Assembly: GCA_963920665.1 (NCBI GenBank)
Contig: OY987269.1
Span: forward strand, 15,316,501-15,380,500
Direction: 5' to 3'
DNA length: 64,000 nt
DNA from: Straminergon stramineum
Taxonomy: Eukaryota; Streptophyta; Bryopsida; Hypnales; Calliergonaceae
Shown: positions 48,750 through 57,230 of the stretch, in pieces
Numbering within the stretch: the stretch's first letter is position 1
How the letters are laid out: every line of letters begins with the position of its first letter
Notes under the pieces: generated by a model
What the model was told of the DNA's origin: nothing
Databases searched by the model: none
What the model saw: only the letters and a program-made list of their open reading frames with translations
Program-made: the position numbers and the translations under genes

Positions 48750-49394
48750 TCAACCCCTAAATGCCCAAGGCACTAGATTCTGGTGTTTCGAAAACTTTGA
48801 AGTTAAGTAAAACCCAACCAAATTGCTATTATTAGTAGCTTATATTTTTGGAGAATTCTTTTTGAAGTCTAGTTTTAGGATCAAAAAGCTGATCTTAAAA
48901 ATAAAAGATTATGATTTTTCTATTGAAGATTTTGTGCAAGGATACCTAGTGCAATCTTGACTTCCCGTAGTGTTGTGGGCTCTTGGAAATGAGCCTCAAA
49001 TACACTAGATCTTGGAGGCAAAATCACTTTAGATTTTCATTTAAAAAAATTGTAGAACAGATTTTGAAAAGTCGTAAATTGATTGGGGTTGTGCATGCTA
49101 GGTCCTATAACCTCCTATTTTTTTAGTGACCAACTTTTTAGAGTTGACATGCAAAAAGTGAATTGAAAATTTTTCATAGTTTTTACACCCTCATGATCAA
49201 ACATTATAATCTTTCAATCTATAAGTGATATTGTTATGTTTTCTTTCCCTATGTGACCTCTAACATGTCTAGTTAGAATTTGTACAGTTACAATTCAAAA
49301 GAAATTGGTACAACTTATGAAAATGTTGACTTTTTGTTCAATTCAGAACAAATTTCAAGCAACTCCAAACAGGCCTTGGGCATTTAGGGGTTAA
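48750..49394 (+). mobile_element. MITE family C, copy C1 (TTAA-flanked, intact)
   Basis: A 645 bp element with 18-20 bp terminal inverted repeats: CCCCTAAATGCCCAAGGC at the left and GCCTTGGGCATTTAGGGG at the right. The left flank is TCAA and the right flank TTAA. The subterminal module is at about 49205-49290. It ends 238 bp upstream of the eL31 start codon, inside or next to that promoter. Confidence 0.92.
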
Positions 49395-49497
49395 GGACCT
49401 CCTCCCATAATCACGAGTATTTCTTGGTGGCTGAGCAGGGACATGGATCTGTGCATAAGATGAAGGGCAACGAATGTCGTTCATCCGATGGTCATAA

Positions 49498-49511
49498 ATT
49501 AGGGTTAGGGG
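49498..49511 (-). promoter_or_regulatory. Telo-box-like motif upstream of eL31
   Basis: The plus strand reads ATTAGGGTTAGGGG, which contains the reverse complement of AACCCTAA. Telo-boxes are a known feature of plant ribosomal protein promoters and act near the transcription start. It lies about 120 bp upstream of the start codon. Confidence 0.5.
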
Positions 49512-49631
49512 AACGCTGGAGGAGGGAGAGAAAGCCAGTGTGCTTGGCCAGCTGACCCCTTTCGCGTCCACCATCGCCATCGTTTCTGTTGGTCTCGGAT
49601 TCGGAGCCTTGCAGCAAGCAAGCAAGCAATC

Positions 49632-50403
49632 ATGGTGGAGAAGACGAAAATCCGCAAGGATGAGGTCGTTACTCGCGAATACACCGTCAATCTCCACAGG
49701 AGACTACATGGCTGGTACTATCAATGCTCCCCATATGTTTCACCCTAATTCTTCCCCATTGCGTCTCCTCCTTGTCTGCGTTTCGTGAATGTGAGCTGAA
49801 AGAGAGATCAGCATCTTTTTGCGCAAGTCTAAGTGACTTTTTATGAAGGGAAGAATTGTTTTAGCTGTATCTAGAGGACGTTTTTTTGCGTTTGCGCTGC
49901 TGGTTTTGAAAAGGATCCGTACTCCTCTGGTGGCTTGAGTTTCTTTTGATATGTTGGGTTGGAATCGGCAGCGATGACAAGCATCTAGGTTAGATAGGTC
50001 AAATTGAAGAGCTGGTATTTTGTGGGAATGAATGAAGGTGGGTTTAAGGTTCCGACTTGCTTGCTAGGGGTGAACGTGTTGTAGGCTATTTTCTCACCAA
50101 TTGATGTTTTCTCTGTGCTTTAGCTCCTTCAAGAAGATGGCGCCTAAGGCAGTGAAGGAGATCAGGAAGTTTGCGCAAAAGACGATGGGGACCGATGATG
50201 TGCGGGTTGATGTGAAGCTGAACAAGCACATTTGGAGCCGAGGAGTTCGCAATGTTCCCACAAGAATCCGAGTTCGCATTGCTAGGAAGCGTAACGATGA
50301 TGAGGATGCTAAGGACGAGTTTTACTCGTATGTATCCGCTGCTGAGGTGCCTGCCGAAGGGTTTAGAAATTTGGGAACCAAGGTCGTGGAGGAGGAGGAT
50401 TAG
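49632..50403 (+). CDS. RPL31: 60S ribosomal protein L31 (eL31), two coding exons
   Basis: A component of the large subunit of cytosolic ribosomes, located near the peptide exit tunnel. Exon 1 is 49632-49714 ([19 protein letters not shown]...) and exon 2 is 50124-50403, joined through a split Cys codon in LHGCSFKK. The intron is 409 bp with GT-AG ends. Total is 363 bp (120 residues), the normal family length. Conserved features include [51 protein letters not shown] and the acidic end KVVEEED. The start Met matches the family N-terminus exactly. Confidence 0.98.
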
Positions 50404-51434
50404 GTTTCTGTTTCGCCCCTCGTTTTGAGCTTATAATATGAAAAGCTATCCTTCGGTATGGTTCATTACTATTTGGAGTGTGAGCAAATTTGCGTCTAAG
50501 ACCAGCAGAAGAATGTACACGTTGATTGATTATGCTCTTCAACCTTTCGGTTCCACCTTTGAAATCTCTTTAGGAAGACCTTTTTGAACCCCAATTTGTA
50601 ACCTCATTAGGATCAACAGCCATTGCCTTACATTTCTGCACAATTTTTTCGTTGAAACATGTTTGTCAATTTGCACACCCGGGTTCATTGTTCATGAAGG
50701 TTGTCATTGCTGTACCTCTCACATTGGTGTGCCCAACTTTGGGATTATGTTTTGCTCTACCGATACTTAACAGGGGATAAAATTTTGCATTGAATCCTCA
50801 TTGCAATTACGCCAATTGAAAATTATATTTGATATGACCAGAATTGTGGCTGTAATAAAACGAATCTTACCAAGTGTTAGCAAACTTTTGATGTTCCAGT
50901 CGGCTAACGAACAAGAGCGCATCCTCGATGACTTATAGTTCTTGCTCACCATTATTTGTTACTTCAATTTCATGACGAGCACTGGAGGGCAGTCGAACAT
51001 GATTTCATGAACACAGAGATCACTGGCTACTGCTAAATTTGAAGATCTATAAATTGAAGTCCTGCCTCAATCCTGGCGAAGTCCCACCTTATTTATCAAT
51101 TTAGCTAAACGCGCAAGTAATTTTTCCGCAGTCCACTTAACTGGGAGTATATGTAACTCCAATGAAATCTTGACAGACCGACTCAACAAGCACTTCTTCA
51201 CACCACTAAACTTTATTAGCTCTGCTGGACTCAAGGGGAGGAGACTTGGCATCAACAGAACCTACTGGGATGACTCAATTTCAAAATTTTCGGGACCAGA
51301 CGCTACGTTACAAAATCGGCTTACAACCCATTTGCATTATTAACGAGTTTTTTGAAACATCTCAATTATATTCCACTGAAAACTGACACCACAATACCTT
51401 GGAAGCCATTTCCGATTTGAAATTCATTTGGTAG
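50404..51434. other. 3' flank of eL31 and unresolved sequence
   Basis: The first 100-200 bp should be the eL31 3' untranslated region. A minus-strand open frame at 51067-51255 (PLSPAELIKFSGVKKCLLSR...) looks moderately protein-like but I do not recognise it and cannot connect it to other exons. Confidence 0.4.
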
Positions 51435-51581
51435 GGGCCGCGCGAACGCGAGCCCCTGCTGCCACAAATTATGACGTGTATGCCTCCCGTAGGAAGATAC
51501 TAGGGCTCCCATGTCCGAAGTGCAATGGAGACAGTTGCCCTAGGCCATCCACCTTGATGATCATGGATAGACCCCGCCCAG
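51435..51581 (+). CDS. Orphan exon-like segment with CPKC motif (unknown protein)
   Basis: A 147 bp GC-rich island is open in one plus-strand frame only. It is bounded by an acceptor-like TTTGGTAG and a strong donor, CAG-GTAAGTGAGG. The frame reads DVYASRRKILGLPCPKCNGD and on through CPRPSTLMIMDRPRP. Entry and exit phases are both 1, as for an internal exon. The CPKC...C pair could bind a metal. I do not know the family. No convincing neighbouring exon in matching phase was found, so this may be a relic of a gene broken by the MITEs that follow. Confidence 0.35.
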
Positions 51582-51881
51582 GTAAGTGAGGAGGCCATCG
51601 TCTGTACAGGTTCTTATACCCAGTTTGTTCTTTCGTGACGGCAACCAATATGGGGTATGTGGTTTACTACGTCTCATCGCCTTGAACTTCTTCCTTCTTC
51701 TTTTCTTACTTACTTTCTTTCCATGGACGGGGTACTGCTGTGGCATTCTTCATGGCTACAAAGGCATGTGCATGTGGATCTTTTGTTTTATTTCTTATAA
51801 AATTGACAAGATCTGTGCAAAAATGCAACTGGCCAATTTTTGCTTTGGAAAGCATGCTTCGCCAAAATATGATTTGCCTGC

Positions 51882-53418
51882 TTAACTCCTAAATGCCCGA
51901 GGCATTAAATTTTGGGGTTATCAATACTCTGAAGTTAAATAAAACCTAACCAATATGCTATTTTTAGTAGTTTGTATTTTTGAGAAATTCATTTTGAAGT
52001 TCAATTTTAGCATCGAAAATCCAATTTCGAAAATGATTGATTATGATTTATTTCTATTAAAGATTTTGTGCAAGGGTGTCCATTGCCATCTTGACTTTTT
52101 GTAGTGTTGAGGGCTCTTGGAAATGATTTTTAAATACACTAGATCTTGGAGAAAAAATCACTTTAAAAATTCATTTAAAAAAATTGTAGAGTAGATTTTG
52201 TTGAGCCATAAATTGGTTGGAGTTATGCATGTTAAGCCCTCTAACCTCATATTTTTCTCCTAATCAACTTTTTAGATTTGACATGTAAAAAGAGGATTAA
52301 AAGACTTCAAATCACTTTTGCAATTTTTACGCCCTCATGATCAAGCATTACAATCTTTCAATCTAAAAATTATACTAGTGTGCCTTGTTTCGTTGCCATA
52401 GTCACAATAAAAGTGAAAGTATTTTTCTTATTTTTTTATTCAAAAAAACTTTGAAATTCAATAACTTTCACAACCTAAGTCCAAATGTTGTGAAACAAAG
52501 CATGTGCACCCCTCCTCACCAAGGGCTTTCTAATGGTACCAAGAACGTGAGCAAGGGATACACAACTCTAGAGATCTCAAAGTAACAAACAAAACAAACA
52601 ACCTAATTTAACCCCTTAATGCCCAAGGCCTATTTGAAGCTCCTTGAAATTTGCTCTAAATTGAACAAAAAGTCAATATTTTCATAAGTTGTACCAATTT
52701 CTTTTGAATTGTAACCGTACAAATTCTAACTAGACATGTTAGAGGTCACATAGGAAAAGAAAACATAACAATATCTCTTATAGATTGAAAGATTATAATG
52801 TTTGATCATGAGGGTGTAAAAACTATGAAAATCTTTCAATTCACTTTTTGCATGTCAACTCTAAAAAGTTGGTCACTAAAAAAATATGAGGTTATAGGAC
52901 CTAGCATGCACAACCCCAATCAATTTACGACTTTTCAAAATCTGTTCTACAATTTTTTTAAATGAATTTCTAATGTGATTTTGCCTTCAAGATCTAGTGT
53001 ATTTGAGGCTCATTTTCAAGAGCCCTCAACACTACGGGAGATCAAGATTGCAATGGGCATCCTTGCACTAAATCTTCAATAGAAAAATCATAATCCTTTA
53101 TTTTTCAGATCAACTTTTTGATCCTAAAACTGGACTTCAAAAAGAATTCTCCAAAAATATAAACTACTAAAAATAGCAATTTGATTGGGTTTTAGTTGAT
53201 TTCAAAGTTTTCGAAACACCAGAATCTGGTGCCTTGGGCATTTAAGGGTTAAGGTATGGATGGATTGATGTGTTCTCTTTTCCTATGTGATCCCTTACAT
53301 ATCTAGTTTGAACGTGTACAATTCCAATTCCAAGAAATTGATACAACTAATCAAAAATTCGTTCAATATAGAGCAAATTCCTAAAACTCAGAAAAGGCTT
53401 TGGAAATTTTGGGATTAA
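51882..53418 (+). mobile_element. MITE family C, copy C3, split by an insertion
   Basis: The left part (51882-52375, TTAA-CTCCTAAATGCCCGAGGC) and right part (about 53258-53418, ending GGGATTAATA) together align along the full length of C1, about 650 bp. The 882 bp between them holds 232 bp of unrelated AT-rich sequence and the complete C2 element in opposite orientation. C3 is older than the insertion: its ends are more decayed than those of C1 or C2. Confidence 0.8.
52608..53252 (-). mobile_element. MITE family C, copy C2, nested in C3
   Basis: A 645 bp element, reverse complement of C1, with TTAA-CCCCTTAATGCCCAAGGC and GCCTTGGGCATTTAAGGG-TTAA ends. Both TTAA flanks are intact. The equal length to C1 shows a precisely defined mobile unit. 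Confidence 0.92.
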
Positions 53419-53447
53419 TAATGCTATAGGTTCTATTTATTAACCAG

Positions 53448-53594
53448 GGAAAGTTAGAAGTTTATTTGGAGGGGCAAATTCCGGTGTGCATGGAGGATGC
53501 CCTCAGGTGTGCTTTTGCAGTGAGCGGAAGATGGGGGTTCATCTACAACTCTGAGTTCAAGAGGCAACTGGGAGACGAGAGCTACCTCAGCTAA
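53448..53594 (+). CDS. Orphan terminal-exon-like segment (unknown protein)
   Basis: After an acceptor-like TTAACCAG, a frame of 48 codons plus stop reads GKLEVYLEGQIPVCMEDALR and continues to FKRQLGDESYLS. Composition and residue mix are gene-like and the stop is followed by a GC-moderate stretch that could be 3' untranslated sequence. It starts 30 bp after MITE C3. The phase (0) does not match the phase-1 donor of the island at 51435-51581, so either an exon lies between them or they are separate relics. I do not recognise the protein. Confidence 0.4.
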   Translation, partial: GKLEVYLEGQIPVCMEDALRCAFAVSGRWGFIYNSEFKRQLGDESYLS

Positions 53595-54284
53595 GTTATA
53601 TCTGCAAATGCTGTTGAACAAGGCCACATACAAACGTCCCGGCCGATTCAGCTTTACTTATCGACAGTACAGTTAAAGCGTGCGCATATCTCAAATGTGC
53701 CTGATCACATACTTGCGGGGTTGGAAACGAAAACTCCTGAAAGACAGCATACGTTACAGTAGAAGAGAATCTTGAGCATGAAATTAATAAAGACTGCTCA
53801 AAGTGAGTTAAAATGAACACCAGCTGTGCATTCACCCGATTTCCATGGTTTTAGATGCTGGGACCCGATAATGCTGCTCGGAAGTCTGACTCATGCCACG
53901 ATCCTATGCACATCATCAGTTTCAAAAAGAGGCTATCATTCGAAAATGAAAGAGAACTAGGTCATTCGAGTCGAGAACAATTGCCATTTGGGATCGAGGA
54001 AAATCAGTGGTTCAAAAGCACATAATGCAACATCAGTCGAAATTGGATGTTAAAAAAGGAAAGCCGTCGGTTTCCCAAGCCTTCCGTTTAAAGAGCAACA
54101 ATACCTTTTTTTAAAAGGATCGACCCTAAAATCCAGAACAAAGCTGAAGAAAGCCAGCATGTTACAATCAGAAAACCAAATACATCCTGATATATGGAAT
54201 AAATTTCTGTTTTAGGTAAACCGGTACAAGTGGGCAGAAAGCTAACACTAGGCCATCTCCCACAAAATTAGGTTAACCCTGCAT
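53595..54284. other. Intergenic / 3' flanks
   Basis: The right end should contain the 3' untranslated region of eL29 (minus strand). The left end may be the 3' flank of the orphan exon. No further feature is seen. Confidence 0.4.
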
Positions 54285-54648
54285 TTACTCGTCCGACTCC
54301 TCAACCTCACCGGCTGCACCAGACCGGTTGTGCTTCTTCGCATACCTCTGGTTCCTCAAGAACTTGGGGTCCATCTGCCATACCAAACCATGTTTTCTCA
54401 GAACATTGCATCCACTAACCTGACTACAGCTATCATTCAGAATGGAAAGAAGAAACAGTAAACAAAAATCGGATATTTAGCGGAGACACCATGGCACTCC
54501 AAGACGGGGCTCAGAAAAGGGAAAAAGAGAGCGCATTCATACTTACCCCCTTCCTTGAGGTGTATTTGTGCTTCTTCACCTTCTTGATACCATTCTTGTG
54601 GTTCTTGTAGGACTGGTTGTGAGCGGTATGATTCTTGGACTTAGCCAT
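54285..54648 (-). CDS. RPL29: 60S ribosomal protein L29 (eL29), two coding exons
   Basis: A small, very basic component of the cytosolic large ribosomal subunit. Exon 1 is 54648-54547 ([20 protein letters not shown], then [14 protein letters not shown]) and exon 2 is 54374-54285 ([16 protein letters not shown], then an acidic end EVEESDE). The intron is 172 bp, GT-AG, phase 0. The product is 63 residues, normal for plant eL29. GCAG immediately upstream of GTAAG-ATG suggests a 5' untranslated intron ending just before the start codon. A telo-box lies upstream. Confidence 0.97.
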
Positions 54649-54777
54649 CTTACCTGCTTTTCCGATAAAAAGCGAGGTTAATCCACAAAATGTCACGGCA
54701 ACAGTAATCTCAAACCTAAACAACCCCTTCTCAATAATTTGACATGACACCAATCCTCCGAACCGAAAACCAAAACC

Positions 54778-54788
54778 AAAAACCCTAG
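54778..54788 (+). promoter_or_regulatory. Telo-box in the eL29 leader/promoter
   Basis: AAAACCCTAGC lies about 130 bp upstream of the eL29 start codon, with a second partial copy (GAAACCCTC) at about 54799. This is typical of plant ribosomal protein promoters. Confidence 0.5.
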
Positions 54789-54993
54789 CAAAAAGCGAAA
54801 CCCTCAGAGCATTGGCGCAGCTATAAGAAACTGGTGCCTGGAAAGACTAACAGCCACCCGAAGAAACATACAAGGAGTTAAAGAATGAAATTGCCACGGC
54901 AAAGGTGAGGAGTGGCTAGACAGTGCACCTGATGGAAAGCTTCAGGCGCTCCGGCAAGCGCACGAGCAGGCGAGGAAGAGAAAGAGAGACTCG

Positions 54994-55179
54994 ATGTCGG
55001 CCCCTAACCCTAAGAAGTGCCTCGCAGATGGGGTCTGCATGGCATTATGGGGGATGGGATGGGTGTCATTCGCGGTCTTCGCATGCACAACTGTAGCTTA
55101 TTACCGTGCTCGGTGGACAGCCTATAACCAAAATGACTCAAGTACAAATTCCGTCAGTGAAAAAAAATCGGTTGCTTGA
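54994..55179 (+). CDS. Possible 61-residue single-span membrane protein, divergent from eL29
   Basis: The frame starts 346 bp from the eL29 start codon on the opposite strand, after a purine-rich GAGAAAGAGAGACTCG leader. Residues 14-38 (GVCMALWGMGWVSFAVFACT and on) would make one membrane span with three cysteines, followed by a short polar, Ser/Asn/Lys-rich tail. Base composition is gene-like up to the stop and becomes AT-rich immediately after it. I do not recognise the family. It could be a real small organelle or ER membrane protein sharing a bidirectional promoter, or the first exon of a longer gene. Confidence 0.5.
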   Translation: MSAPNPKKCLADGVCMALWGMGWVSFAVFACTTVAYYRARWTAYNQNDSSTNSVSEKKSVA

Positions 55180-56268
55180 GAATTATAGATTTCATCCGTT
55201 TTGGGATGTAATTGTATTTATTAACCTTAGAAATTTTGCACAATAGCTTTGAATTTGCCCAATGTTTAAAGAGGGTAGAAACTCATCATTAATTGGTTGG
55301 TCATAATAGGATTTATGATGCCAAAAGAAGAAAGATTCTTAAATTCAATTTTGAGTTATCTTGACAAGATTCAAAATGTCATTGAATATTTAAACTCTAT
55401 GACATCCATATTTTAAATGATCATTGTAGTACTTTAGTTCAATATTTCATTCAAGTAACTTCTCAATTCTCATTCATTTCCAATAGTACTTGAACTTGAA
55501 ATTCTAAGCATTTCAAAGTCTATATTTCTAAACAATGAAGTGTATATTTTAAAAAGAGGTTTTATTCTACTTAACTTTTCCTTCATCCCAAGTGATGGAT
55601 GAATAGTTTAAAGACAACTTTCCATTATGCCTAATTTGATGAATTGAGATTAATCTAATTTTTTTTAATGAAAATTGCGTTATGGTTTCATCCACTCTAT
55701 TTTTCATCTATTTGTTCTTAATAAATCCTAATGACATCCTTGTAGCTCTTCACTAAAATCTTATAAGTTGATGAAACTTTTTTGATTTTATTGCATGTCA
55801 ACAAGATGTGTTCTAGTTATATATATGTACAAAAGATATCAATGAAGAAAATTTACAATTAAAAAAATTTAGTTGTTAAACAGTGAAAAGATGATCTTTT
55901 TTGTGACTAATTTGATGAATTGACATAAATAATAGGGGGAGTGGTGCAATAGAAAGTCCTCATTCCTATAACTTGTTGAAAAAATAGATGTGGAAGGAAA
56001 TGAATAGATAACCAAAAATCCTTTTCCCAAGTCATTGCAAAATCTTATACTCATCCTTGGAGATGAATAAGGCTTTTCCAATTCACTTAAGTCATTGTAG
56101 ATATTGTGACTCCCCTCTTGTATTTCTTTTTTTTGGAACATATGGACAATTTCCATTGATATAAAGAAACCCTATTATATTTTTACAAAGATAATAGAAA
56201 AGAATGTGAAAAAGTCCATAAAAGATTTAAGCTTATGCATTAAAGGGTTAAGTACAAGTAGTTAAAGA
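55180..56268. other. Intergenic, AT-rich
   Basis: No gene is seen. A TTAA-type end (GCATTAAAGGG-TTAAG) at about 56236-56248 has no identified partner. The 25 bp after it (GTTAAGTACAAGTAGTTAA) recurs right after element D2. Confidence 0.45.
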
Positions 56269-56845
56269 TTATCCCCTAAGGACTTCAATGTCTATTTTTT
56301 GGACAATGAATAGATTGGAGCTACAGTTTGATCCTCTTAACTACTTGGATGAAAGTTATTCTAATTTATAGAGATACTTTATCAAGTTGTTATCCTATCT
56401 AAGAGTTGGATTTGGTGTTACTACAATATATATTTTTCTAAAATTACCAATGTGCTAGGATGTCAAGTGGCCAAATTGTGTTGACTTCAGTTCAAAACTA
56501 GATTTGCCAAAATGAGATCATAGATCTTAAGAACACAAAAATTTCAAAAAATCACCATGTGAAGAGAACCTGATTTCAAATCCATTCCAACAAATTTTAC
56601 TCGAAAAATGATAATGTTTTGCTTGTAATCAAATTTTGAAGGAATTTTAAAATTTCCCTTTCAAAATTTGTAAAAAAATATTGATGACAGGATTGGTGAA
56701 TCTAACCGTACAGATGGAATCCAAAACTCAGAGTCTACAACTTTTGTTCGTATGTCAATTCCGAAATATGATTCCAAATAGCACTTTACTATGATTTTCC
56801 TCAACTCGTCAATTCTGGAGATGAGTCTGGACGTTCCAGGGTTAA
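56269..56845 (-). mobile_element. MITE family D, copy D2
   Basis: A 577 bp reverse-complement relative of 13069-13657. The left end is TTAT-CCCCTAAGGAC and the right end GGACGTTCCAGGG-TTAA. It contains AACCGTACA at about 56705, like the GTACGGTT box of the other families. It ends 386 bp upstream of the next gene's start codon. Confidence 0.72.
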
Positions 56846-57230
56846 GTACAACTGGTTAAGGGTTAACTTAACTGTGATTCCCCCTTCAGTATTTTACGCG
56901 TGTACAATTAACCACCGGCTGACGACTGGTAACCAGATCAACCGGTTGCCGTCTCTCTCGCCACTAAGCTCCAAACCTTTCCTCACGTTTTATGCTCCGA
57001 AGTCGCCTCTCTGCCACTGCTGCCGCTTGTTCTGTCGAATCGTAGAAGCGGCAACGAACCTCATCGGGTTCGCGCACGGATTCTTACGCTTTTTGTTGTT
57101 GAACTTCGGAGGAAACAGTTCGATCTTGTGCTTCAGATTCTCCCAGTCGGAACCCTAAGAATTTCACGTAGGACCGCGATTAGAGATCTGGCGTGCTCGC
57201 TTCGGTGTTGAGGCTTTTGTAGTTTTAAAG

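Noticed and set aside
49715..50123. Possible intronic C/D-box snoRNA in eL31 (GATGAC-like and CTGA words)
   Set aside because: The words are in the wrong order and lack pairing terminal stems.
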